From contig HF988432.1 in assembly GCA_000431975.1 (NCBI GenBank), forward strand, positions 1 through 7,003: DNA of 7,003 bases, in the 5' to 3' direction. This document shows positions 1 to 5,773 of the stretch, piece after piece; position 1 is the first letter of the stretch; every line of letters begins with the position of its first letter. The notes below the pieces were generated by a model, which was given only the letters and a program-made list of their open reading frames with translations, was not told the DNA's origin and did not search any database. The DNA comes from Prevotella sp. CAG:924 (GTDB lineage Bacteria > Bacteroidota > Bacteroidia > Bacteroidales > Bacteroidaceae). The translations under genes were made by a program, and so were the position numbers.

Positions 1-25
1 TATTATTTCTTTTATTGTTCAAAAT

Positions 26-56
26 ATTGCTATACCATACAGTATGGATAGACAAT
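26..56. repeat. imperfect palindrome, AT-rich
   Basis: The left arm reads ATTG-CTAT-a-CCATA (26-39) and the right arm TATGG-ATAG-a-CAAT (43-56), separated by cag. Thirteen base pairs form, with one unpaired A in each arm. No T-run follows on either strand, so it does not look like a terminator. A protein-binding site or a cruciform/RNA hairpin is possible. What gene it would serve is unknown because the left edge of the window is only 25 bases away. Confidence 0.5.
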
Positions 57-60
57 TATC

Positions 61-75
61 ATATCAAAAAGATAT
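61..75. repeat. short perfect inverted repeat
   Basis: ATATC and GATAT flank a run of five A. The arms are only 5 bp and AT-rich, so chance is a real explanation. It is listed because it lies between two larger dyads in the same 105-base stretch. Confidence 0.3.
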
Positions 76-102
76 TTGCGGACAGTGAATGGCTGGAAGA
101 TT

Positions 103-129
103 CAGTTGTTCGGAATTTCCGAATAACTG
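103..129. repeat. 27-bp near-perfect palindrome
   Basis: The arms CAGTT-G-TTCGGAA (103-115) and TTCCGAA-T-AACTG (117-129) are reverse complements except for one position (G108 opposite T124), with a single central T at 116. In plus-strand RNA the mismatch would be a G-U pair. No U-tract follows on either strand, so an operator-like DNA site is more likely than a terminator. Long arms with almost no spacer are typical of sites bound by dimeric regulators or recombinases, but that role is inferred from shape alone. Confidence 0.6.
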
Positions 130-262
130 TCCCAAAGGAAACAACATAACACGAATCGGTAGTGTCTTACAGTGTGTGTCAGATTTGTAGGAATTCTGTC
201 CAGGCACATCCTGTGAAACACTATTTTTTTATATCCCCCTTGTCCGGTTAGTATGTTATCAT

Positions 263-297
263 AAAAAAGTGGGGCCCGCCTCCCGGTGAGCCCCACT
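263..297 (-). terminator. Rho-independent terminator, minus strand
   Basis: On the minus strand AGTGGGGC and GCCCCACT form a perfect 8-bp GC-rich stem (290-297 with 268-275) around a 14-nt loop, in which CCG/CGG can also pair. The 3' arm runs directly into TTTTTTAT. There is no T-run on the plus strand, so it works in one direction. The nearest minus-strand gene upstream is the secreted protein ending at 454, which leaves a 3' untranslated region of about 156 nt before the stem. Confidence 0.85.
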
Positions 298-453
298 GCA
301 CATGTATATATCTGTCTAATTTCGTGTTACCCTGATTGCAAATCTTTCACCTTACAGAGAGGTGTTTTCAATTTACGTGTTATACTCAATCTTATTTTTA
401 TAGTAATTGTATTTAAAATTATGATATTAAAAAACGGTATAGTCTATTTTATG

Positions 454-1467
454 TTATCTCCTTCCTCCGAAGTGTCCTCTTGATGAGGATGAGCCGGACG
501 ACTTGCCGCCTCCGAAACTTCTGGATTTGAAACTGCTGCTGGATGATCCCCGGCTCTTGAGCGTGTTGCCTACACTGCGCGAGCTGGACGGTGAACTGAA
601 CGACCGGTTAGGGGTCGGCAGGGTGCGTGTGGTGCTCTTCTGTGTGGAGGGCTTGAAGGTACGGCTGGGCGTCGTGGTGGACGACCTGTCGAAGTTGCGT
701 GTGCCGGTAGAGGAGGGGCGTGTCACCGTCGTGCGTGTGGAGCTGGGACGGGTGGTGCCGAAGGAACGGCGGGCGGTGTCCTGTGTGCGCGTGTTGCCAC
801 TCTGCCTGTTGCCGAAGGAACGGTTGCCGTTGAGGGTGACATTGTTGTGCGATCCGTTGGTGACCGGACGGCTGTCGGTGTTACGGTTGCCGTTACCGAA
901 CGTCCGTGACCCGCTGTGTGCCGTGATGCGCGTGCCGTTGCCAAAGTGGCCCTTGTCGAACTGGTCGCGCATGCCGTTGGGACGATGATCGCCGTGAGGC
1001 GCCGTCACACGGTGGGAAGCCCAGTAGCTGCGTCCGCCGTTATGGTGCCAGCTGTGTCCTCCCCGGTAGGTGGTGTAGAACACCGGACGTCCGAAGAAGA
1101 AGTAGTCGCGGTGGGGATAGCGGCCATAGACGGCGAAATGCCAGTAGCCTCCTTCCCAGTAGAGCGGGCGGTAGAAGTAGGACGCTGCCAGATAGGCATC
1201 GTACTGCCATCTGAAGAGGATGTAGCTCAGATCGAGGTTACGCTGCTCCCAATAAGCACCGTAGAGATCGTCGCTGCTGTCGATGCTCATGAGATAATCG
1301 AGGTTGATCTCATAAGCGGCTTCATATTGCTCTTCGGTCAGGTTCAGCTCATAGGCCATCTTGTCGGTAAGGAAGAGGGCCTGGTCACGAGCCTGCGAAT
1401 AGCTCATTGCGGATGCCCCGACTGCTAAGGAAAGCAGGAAGACGAGGCTGAGAAATATCTTTTTCAC
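454..1467 (-). CDS. secreted His/Tyr-rich protein with basic low-complexity tail, function unknown
   Basis: I do not recognise a named family. Read from GTG at 1467, the protein has 337 residues. It opens with a signal peptide (MKKIFLSLVFLLSLAVGASA, probable cut after residue 20). A short helical part follows, containing NLTEEQYEAAYEINLDYL near residues 42-59. This resembles the LTxxQ motif of Spy/CpxP-type periplasmic proteins, but only one copy is present. Residues about 70-155 are rich in Tyr, Trp, Phe, His and Gly. From about 160 to the end the chain is Ser/Thr/Arg/Gly/Asn-rich and probably disordered, with R-[ST]-F or HFG motifs recurring every 5-28 residues and no acidic residue after Asp260. 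The frame stays open upstream to a TTG at 1518, but that codon lies inside the promoter's -7 box, so the GTG start is preferred. An envelope or periplasmic role is inferred. Related proteins of unknown function seem common in Bacteroidales. Confidence 0.8.
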   Translation of the reverse strand: MKKIFLSLVFLLSLAVGASAMSYSQARDQALFLTDKMAYELNLTEEQYEAAYEINLDYLMSIDSSDDLYGAYWEQRNLDLSYILFRWQYDAYLAASYFYRPLYWEGGYWHFAVYGRYPHRDYFFFGRPVFYTTYRGGHSWHHNGGRSYWASHRVTAPHGDHRPNGMRDQFDKGHFGNGTRITAHSGSRTFGNGNRNTDSRPVTNGSHNNVTLNGNRSFGNRQSGNTRTQDTARRSFGTTRPSSTRTTVTRPSSTGTRNFDRSSTTTPSRTFKPSTQKSTTRTLPTPNRSFSSPSSSRSVGNTLKSRGSSSSSFKSRSFGGGKSSGSSSSRGHFGGRR

Positions 1468-1515
1468 GATCGTAAGCTCTAAATGGTTGGACAATATCTT
1501 TTCTTTTTTACACTG

Positions 1516-1547
1516 CAAAGATAGGACGAAAAAGGCAGGCGGAGAAA
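1516..1547 (-). promoter_or_regulatory. Bacteroidetes-type promoter of the minus-strand secreted-protein gene
   Basis: Read on the minus strand, TTTC (1547-1544), a 20-nt spacer and TATCTTTG (1523-1516) fit the Bacteroidetes primary sigma-factor pattern TTTG-N19-21-TAnnTTTG, with one mismatch in the -33 box. Transcription would start a few bases downstream, near 1510-1513. That gives a leader of roughly 45 nt before the GTG start and rules out translation from the upstream TTG. Confidence 0.75.
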
Positions 1548-1550
1548 GGA

Positions 1551-1573
1551 TTTCCCCTAACCGAGAGGGGAAA
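1551..1573. promoter_or_regulatory. perfect inverted repeat just upstream of a promoter, possible operator
   Basis: TTTCCCCT (1551-1558) and AGGGGAAA (1566-1573) are perfect reverse complements around a 7-nt spacer. The repeat ends 3 bp upstream of the -33 box of the minus-strand promoter, so its centre lies near -50, a usual place for an activator site. The second arm also starts another dyad, GGGAA-a-TTCCC (1568-1578), so two alternative pairings are possible. It also lies about 150 bp upstream of the divergent wzi gene. No regulator family can be assigned from the sequence. Confidence 0.5.
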
Positions 1574-1725
1574 TTCCCTATTATGAGGAAAAGGGACGGG
1601 AGGGAGACGGGCGGACGGCTAGCATATACCTATTAATAATATAGGGGACGGCAAAGGGTAGGGGGATGCCGTGAGGATATAATAAAAAGGGGAGTCGTGG
1701 CGTTATGATAACAAATGATTGGACG

Positions 1726-3276
1726 ATGAAGATTACGCTATTATATGTGCTGCTGTCGTTGGCACCCGTTGCGGTGCAGGCACAGGGGCATGAGGAAAGA
1801 GACGCGCGGCACGACCTGACGAGCGGGCTCACCTATCGTGTGGAGGCCCAGGTGTCGGCATCGGATGGCCACACGCCTCTATGGCTCAACGCCAACAAAT
1901 ACGGCCTGAGCTCTCTGGATGAGCATAACGGCTACTTCCGGGCCTCCGCCATACGCCCGCTGCGCGAGGACTCCCTGCGCCGCTGGGGCATCGGCTATGG
2001 CCTCGACCTCGCCGTGGCCTCGCACTACACGAGCACGGTGGTGGCACAGCAGGCCTTCGTCGAGGCACGGTGGCTGCACGGCGCGCTGACGGTGGGAAGC
2101 AAGGAATATCCGATGGAGTTGAAGAACAACCGGCTCAGCAGCGGATCGCAGACGCTGGGCATCAACGCCCGGCCCATCCCGCAGGTGAGGCTCGCGCTGC
2201 CCGACTACTGGCAGGTGTTCGGACTGCGCTGGCTGGGACTGAAGGGTCATGTGGCCTACGGCATCATGGCGGACAATGACTTCCAGGATGACTTCACGCA
2301 CGGCACGAGCCGGGCACACAACCGCCTGTATCACTCCAAGGCGGGATATCTGCGGATCGGCAACCCCTATAGCTTCCGCCCACTCTCCCTGGAGGTGGGA
2401 CTGGAGATGGCGTCGATGTTCGGAGGACAGATCTACACATGGCGTGACGGCGCCTACACGAAGGTGGAGGGGGACAACAGCCTCCGCGCCTTCTGGAACG
2501 CGCTAGTGCCGGGAGGCAACGATGTGGGCGAGGACAAGTACAAGAATGTGGAAGGCGACATGGTGGGGTCGTGGGTAGGAAGGATCAACTACGACGCCGA
2601 GACATGGAGCTGGCATTTCTACGGTGACAAGTTCTTCGAGGACCACTCGGGAATGTTCCAACTCGACTATAACGGCTATGGCGAGGGCGAGGAATGGAAC
2701 CAGAAGAAACAGAGCCGATACCTGGTCTATGAGCTGAAGGACTGGATGCTGGGCACGGAGATAGACTGGCACTACGGCACGTGGCTGCGTTCCATCGTCC
2801 TGGAATATCTCTACACTAAATATCAAAGCGGACCGATCTATCATGATCATACTGAGAACATTAGCGATCATATAGGCGGCGGTGACGACTATTACAACCA
2901 CGGGCTCTATGTGTCATGGCAGTACTTCGGACAGGTGATCGGCAACCCACTGTACCGGTCGCCGATCTATAACACGGACGGGACGCTGAGGGTGGAGGAC
3001 AACCGATTCGTGGCCTACCACCTGGGAATCAGCGGACAGCCCACGCCGCGTCTGTCGTACCGGCTGATGGCTACCTACCAGTCGGGCCTGGGCACGTATA
3101 AGAAGCCCTACACCCATGAGCGCCACAACGTCAGCTGCATGCTCGAGGCGGCTTACAGCCTGCCACACGGCTGGCTGCTGACCGGTGCCTTCGGCATGGA
3201 TGCGGGGTCGATACTCGGACACAACTACGGACTGCAGATAACGGTGGCCAAGACGGGATGGCTGGGCAGGAAATGA
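1726..3276 (+). CDS. capsule-assembly Wzi family outer-membrane protein
   Basis: This looks like the Bacteroidetes form of the Wzi family: an outer-membrane beta-barrel whose E. coli member binds and anchors capsular polysaccharide at the cell surface. From ATG 1726 it has 516 residues, a usual length. It starts with a signal peptide (MKITLLYVLLSLAPVAVQA, cut before Gln20). Family-like segments include PLWLNANKYG near residue 51, LSSGSQTLGINARPIPQ at 137-153, KAGYLRIGNP near 205, and GPIYHDHTENISDHIGGG followed by YYNHGLY and GNPLYRSPIYN in the last third. Alternating aromatic/polar strands fit a barrel. An in-frame ATG at 1705 has GGGGAG upstream at a slightly long spacing and would add MITNDWT. 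I prefer 1726 because it gives a cleaner signal peptide. No capsule or glycosyltransferase genes are nearby, so the polysaccharide partner is unknown. No TAnnTTTG box is seen upstream. The next gene, a lipoprotein, starts 133 bp downstream. Confidence 0.85.
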   Translation: MKITLLYVLLSLAPVAVQAQGHEERDARHDLTSGLTYRVEAQVSASDGHTPLWLNANKYGLSSLDEHNGYFRASAIRPLREDSLRRWGIGYGLDLAVASHYTSTVVAQQAFVEARWLHGALTVGSKEYPMELKNNRLSSGSQTLGINARPIPQVRLALPDYWQVFGLRWLGLKGHVAYGIMADNDFQDDFTHGTSRAHNRLYHSKAGYLRIGNPYSFRPLSLEVGLEMASMFGGQIYTWRDGAYTKVEGDNSLRAFWNALVPGGNDVGEDKYKNVEGDMVGSWVGRINYDAETWSWHFYGDKFFEDHSGMFQLDYNGYGEGEEWNQKKQSRYLVYELKDWMLGTEIDWHYGTWLRSIVLEYLYTKYQSGPIYHDHTENISDHIGGGDDYYNHGLYVSWQYFGQVIGNPLYRSPIYNTDGTLRVEDNRFVAYHLGISGQPTPRLSYRLMATYQSGLGTYKKPYTHERHNVSCMLEAAYSLPHGWLLTGAFGMDAGSILGHNYGLQITVAKTGWLGRK

Positions 3277-3409
3277 TGCCGGCACACCATCGGTCATAAC
3301 AAGTAAACCCTTCTGCGTGCGGGCACCGGCGATGGGAAAGCGGGATGTCCGGGGCGCCTGCTGACATAAGGCACGACGGCCGCAGGACGCAGACATACAA
3401 AGCAAAGTA

Positions 3410-3859
3410 ATGATGAAGCATATAATTCTCTTTTTGGTGTCGTTCACCCTCCTGGCGTCCTGTACGCTGGAGAGATCGGGGAACGGTGATCTGGACGGGT
3501 TCTGGCATCTCGTGGAAGCAGACACGCTCGACATCGGGGACGGGCAGCCGCACGTCAACGACCTTGGACAACAGCTGGTCTTCTGGGCCTTCCAGAGCAG
3601 GCTGATGATGACGGTGGACCGGGGACCGGGCGACAAGCCGTCGCTCCTCTACCGTTTCTCGCACGCCGGCGACTCGCTGATCGTATCAGAGCCCCGCTTC
3701 GATGACCGTGAGAGCGGCGACTCGCTCTGCACGGACACGACCCTACTGCGACACTACGGCATACAGCAGCCGCGGGAGGCGTTTTACATCAAGTCAATCT
3801 CTTCCTCGCGGATGGAGCTGCAATCGAAGAAACTGTTGCTGAAATTCCGGAAGCAATAG
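3410..3859 (+). CDS. lipocalin-like lipoprotein
   Basis: This is a small (149 aa) predicted lipoprotein. The signal peptide MMKHIILFLVSFTLLASC ends in the lipobox L-A-S-C, with Cys18 as the lipid-modified residue. The mature part opens with LDGFWHLVEADTL (about residues 28-40), which carries the G-x-W pattern that starts lipocalin-like barrels. It ends with a strand-like MELQSKKLLLKFRK. Bacteroidales carry many lipocalin-like lipoproteins of this size, most without a known ligand. The residues after Cys18 (TLERSGNGD) are not a strong acidic surface-export signal, so which membrane face it occupies is unclear. The start could be either of two adjacent ATG codons (3410 or 3413). No -7 box is seen in the 133 bp before it, so co-transcription with the Wzi gene is plausible. 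The promoter of the next gene begins immediately after its stop codon. Confidence 0.75.
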   Translation: MMKHIILFLVSFTLLASCTLERSGNGDLDGFWHLVEADTLDIGDGQPHVNDLGQQLVFWAFQSRLMMTVDRGPGDKPSLLYRFSHAGDSLIVSEPRFDDRESGDSLCTDTTLLRHYGIQQPREAFYIKSISSSRMELQSKKLLLKFRKQ

Positions 3860-3882
3860 TACCAACTTCGGCAAATTATCAC

Positions 3883-3890
3883 TACCTTTG
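3883..3890 (+). promoter_or_regulatory. -7 promoter box of pyrK-pyrD
   Basis: TACCTTTG matches the Bacteroidetes -7 consensus TAnnTTTG exactly and lies 19 bp upstream of the pyrK ATG. Transcription would start about 3893-3896, leaving a leader of only about 14-17 nt with no Shine-Dalgarno sequence. No good TTTG -33 box lies 19-21 bp upstream, so an activator or a tolerant -33 contact may be involved. The box and its downstream bases repeat the promoter of the minus-strand gene at 1467 almost exactly. Confidence 0.7.
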
Positions 3891-3909
3891 CAGTGTAAAT
3901 ACCGACAAC

Positions 3910-4680
3910 ATGGAAAAATACTGTTTGGATCTTCGAGTTGCCGACCGTGAGCAACTCTCTCCCCATCATGTGCTTCTGAAGCTGACCAGCGACGAAGCGC
4001 TGCCACACACCCTGCCCGGCCAGTTTGTCAATCTTCGTGCCGATCAGGGAGGACGCCCGCTGCTGCGCCGTCCGATCTCCATCAACTTCCAGGACTACGA
4101 TGACAACACGCTGTGGCTCCTCATCGCTGCCGTAGGAGAAGGAACGCGCTATCTGTGCTCCCTCCAAAAAGGCGATGTGGTGAACTGTCTGTTCCCGCTG
4201 GGACGACCCTTCTCCGAGCCGGAGAAAGTGGACAGCCATGTGCTCCTCGTCGGAGGCGGAGTGGGAGTGGCGCCCATGCTTATGCAGGGTGCGCACCTGG
4301 CAGGCCTGGGACACAGCGTCACCTTCCTCCTCGGTGCGAAGACGAAGGATGACCTACTCGAGCTCTCACTCTTCGAGAAATGGGGTGACGTGAAGATCAC
4401 CACGGAAGACGGCTCGCTCGGCGAGCGCGGCTTCGTGACCAACCACTCCGTGTTGCAGGAACAGGAGTTTGACCTCATCCAGACCTGTGGTCCCACGCCG
4501 ATGATGAAGGCGGTGGCCAAGTATGCACGGCAGAGCGACACGACATGCGAGGTGTCGCTGGAGAACCTGATGGCCTGCGGCCTGGGTGCCTGCCTCTGCT
4601 GCGTGGAGAAGACGGTAGACGGCAACCTCTGTGTGTGCAAGGACGGTCCCGTGTTCAATATCAACAAACTCCTTTGGTGA
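3910..4680 (+). CDS. pyrK: dihydroorotate dehydrogenase B (NAD+), electron transfer subunit
   Basis: PyrK passes electrons between PyrD-bound FMN and NAD+ through FAD and a [2Fe-2S] cluster, in the fourth step of UMP synthesis in the cytoplasm. The 256-residue protein has the usual order. An N-terminal FAD-binding barrel holds RPLLRRPISI (49-58, the R-x-x-S flavin motif) and GEGTRYL (76-82). A nucleotide-binding domain has LLVGGGVGVAPM (112-123) and a later CGPTPMMKAV. The C-terminal cluster motif MACGLGACLCC (221-231) plus a later Cys supplies the four ligands, most likely Cys223, Cys228, Cys231 and Cys243. Length and motifs are complete, with nothing missing. The ATG follows its own -7 box after a very short leader. 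The catalytic subunit gene pyrD follows 97 bp downstream on the same strand. Confidence 0.96.
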   Translation: MEKYCLDLRVADREQLSPHHVLLKLTSDEALPHTLPGQFVNLRADQGGRPLLRRPISINFQDYDDNTLWLLIAAVGEGTRYLCSLQKGDVVNCLFPLGRPFSEPEKVDSHVLLVGGGVGVAPMLMQGAHLAGLGHSVTFLLGAKTKDDLLELSLFEKWGDVKITTEDGSLGERGFVTNHSVLQEQEFDLIQTCGPTPMMKAVAKYARQSDTTCEVSLENLMACGLGACLCCVEKTVDGNLCVCKDGPVFNINKLLW

Positions 4681-4716
4681 CCTCCGAAAGGGAAAGGAGC
4701 ATCGTGCCATCTCTCC

Positions 4717-4729
4717 TCCGCGTCGCGGA
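4717..4729. repeat. small GC-rich palindrome in the pyrK-pyrD gap
   Basis: TCCGCG and CGCGGA flank a single T in the 97-bp gap between pyrK and pyrD. The gap is unusually long for two subunits of one enzyme. A 5-6 bp hairpin with no T-run would not terminate transcription well. It could affect RNA stability or simply reflect GC-rich DNA. Confidence 0.3.
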
Positions 4730-4777
4730 ACCGGACACGAGGGACGGCATATCGTAAGCAACCGAAACAATAGAATT

Positions 4778-5683
4778 ATGGCAAATCTGAAAGTAAATAT
4801 AGGTAATTTGGAGCTGCGCAACCCGGTGATGACAGCCAGCGGCACCTTCGGCTACGGTCTTGAGTTTGCCGATCTGATAGACCTCTCCCAGTTGGGAGGC
4901 ATCATCGTCAAGGGCACCACGCTGCATCCCCGCGAGGGAAATGACTACCCGCGCATGGCGGAGACACCCGCGGGCATGCTGAACTGCGTGGGTCTGCAAA
5001 ATAAGGGAGTGGACTATTTCTGCGAGCACATCTATCCGCAGATCAAGGATATAGACACGCACATGATCGTCAATGTGAGCGGCTCGTCGCCTGAGGACTA
5101 TGCCGAGTGTGCGGCCCGCATTGACGCGCTGGACAAGATCCCGGCCATCGAGCTTAACATCTCGTGCCCGAACGTGAAGAACGGCGGCATGACCTTCGGC
5201 GTGTCGTGCTCGGCGGCTGCCAGCGTGGTGAGCGCCGTGCGCGCACGCTATCACAAGACGCTGATCGTGAAGCTGTCGCCCAACGTGACGAACATCGCGG
5301 ATATTGCCCGTACGTGTGAGGCTGAGGGTGCCGACGCAGTGTCGCTCATCAATACGCTCATGGGCATGGCGATAGACATTGAGCACCGCAGACCGAAGCT
5401 CAGCATACGGACAGGCGGACTGAGCGGTCCCGCCGTGAAGCCGGTCGCCGTGCGCATGGTCAACGACGTGGCGCACGCCGTGAAGATCCCGGTGGTAGGA
5501 CTGGGCGGCATCATGACGGCGGAGGATGCCATCGAGTTCCTGATGGCCGGCGCCACCGCCATAGAGATAGGTACGGCGAACTTCATCGATCCTACCGTGA
5601 CGGTGAAGGTGCGTGACGGCATCAATGACTGGCTGGAGAAGCACGGCTGTCACGACGTGCACGAGATCATCGGCGCAGTGTGA
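4778..5683 (+). CDS. pyrD: dihydroorotate dehydrogenase B, catalytic subunit
   Basis: PyrD (class 1B) oxidises dihydroorotate to orotate using FMN and works as a complex with PyrK. The protein from ATG 4778 has 301 residues, the family's normal length. It shows NPVMTASGTFGYG (15-27), IIVKGTTLHPREGN (42-55, Lys45 near the flavin) and MLNCVGLQNKG (67-77). LNISCPNV (126-133) places Asn127 and the catalytic base Cys130 where characterised class 1 enzymes have them. Phosphate-binding turns follow in VVGLGGIM and ATAIEIGTANF near the C-terminus. The same frame is open further upstream into pyrK, but those extra residues have no family match and the MANLKVNIGNLELRNPV start is typical. The gene ends 25 bp before the left arm of a strong terminator, consistent with a pyrK-pyrD operon that ends there. 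Confidence 0.96.
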   Translation: MANLKVNIGNLELRNPVMTASGTFGYGLEFADLIDLSQLGGIIVKGTTLHPREGNDYPRMAETPAGMLNCVGLQNKGVDYFCEHIYPQIKDIDTHMIVNVSGSSPEDYAECAARIDALDKIPAIELNISCPNVKNGGMTFGVSCSAAASVVSAVRARYHKTLIVKLSPNVTNIADIARTCEAEGADAVSLINTLMGMAIDIEHRRPKLSIRTGGLSGPAVKPVAVRMVNDVAHAVKIPVVGLGGIMTAEDAIEFLMAGATAIEIGTANFIDPTVTVKVRDGINDWLEKHGCHDVHEIIGAV

Positions 5684-5707
5684 CAACCAGATAGAAGAAA
5701 GAATAGG

Positions 5708-5773
5708 AAAAACGAATGATGAGCAGTTGGTTGGCAAGTCTTCTTGCCCCAAGCTGCTCATCATTCGTTTTTT
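5708..5773. terminator. long bidirectional terminator between pyrD and aroC
   Basis: Perfect 19-bp arms (5708-5726 and 5754-5772) enclose a second stem: TTGG/CCAA and then GGCAAG-tctt-CTTGCC, for about 29 bp in total with small bulges. On the plus strand the right arm ends in TTTTTT and then TATATTTTT, which terminates pyrD. On the minus strand the arm ends in CGTTTTTCC, which terminates aroC. The aroC stop codon (5774-5772) overlaps the end of the arm, so the hairpin starts inside the stop codon of that gene. Confidence 0.93.

Larger units (their letters stand above)
1..453. other. AT-rich intergenic region with palindromes and a terminator
   Basis: No open frame here has family resemblance, a credible start context or a gene-like composition. 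The DNA is clearly more AT-rich than the coding DNA to the right. It contains three close dyad symmetries in the first 130 bases and one minus-strand intrinsic terminator at 263-297. The stretch between 298 and 453 most simply reads as the 3' untranslated region of the minus-strand gene ending at 454. No tRNA cloverleaf and no good TAnnTTTG promoter box were found. The sequence at 71-78 (GATATTTG) misses that consensus by one base, but no -33 box lies at the right distance and no gene follows. Confidence 0.6.

Noticed and set aside
89..190. 33-codon plus-strand frame beginning just after a near-match to a promoter box
   Set aside because: No family resemblance, an off-consensus box without a -33 partner, and the frame spans the 103-129 palindrome. 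A chance frame is more likely.
147..329. 9-bp inverted pair TAACACGAA / TTCGTGTTA, about 165 bp apart
   Set aside because: One such pair is about what chance gives in a few hundred bases, and nothing indicates an invertible segment between them.
102..483. Two short frames of 64 and 65 codons in the left intergenic DNA
   Set aside because: They overlap the terminator, and the second also runs into the end of the secreted-protein gene. Neither has a start context or recognisable sequence.
503..1428. Two overlapping plus-strand frames of 161 and 170 codons antisense to the secreted-protein gene
   Set aside because: They are Leu/Val/Arg-rich reverse readings of the low-complexity tail and middle region. 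The minus-strand gene has a promoter, signal peptide and terminator.
1678..1683. TATAAT upstream of wzi, resembling a sigma-70 -10 box
   Set aside because: Bacteroidetes primary promoters use TAnnTTTG instead, and the surrounding DNA is AT-rich enough to give this hexamer by chance.
2914..3664. Minus-strand frames of 240 and 177 codons across the wzi end and the lipoprotein gene
   Set aside because: Arg/Pro/Ser-rich antisense readings of GC-rich genes, without family match. The plus-strand genes are well supported.
4661..5764. Minus-strand frame of 367 codons antisense to pyrD, longer than pyrD itself
   Set aside because: Its composition (His, Arg, Ala, Val-rich) is that of an antisense shadow. 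It runs through the terminator, and pyrD carries all family motifs on the other strand.
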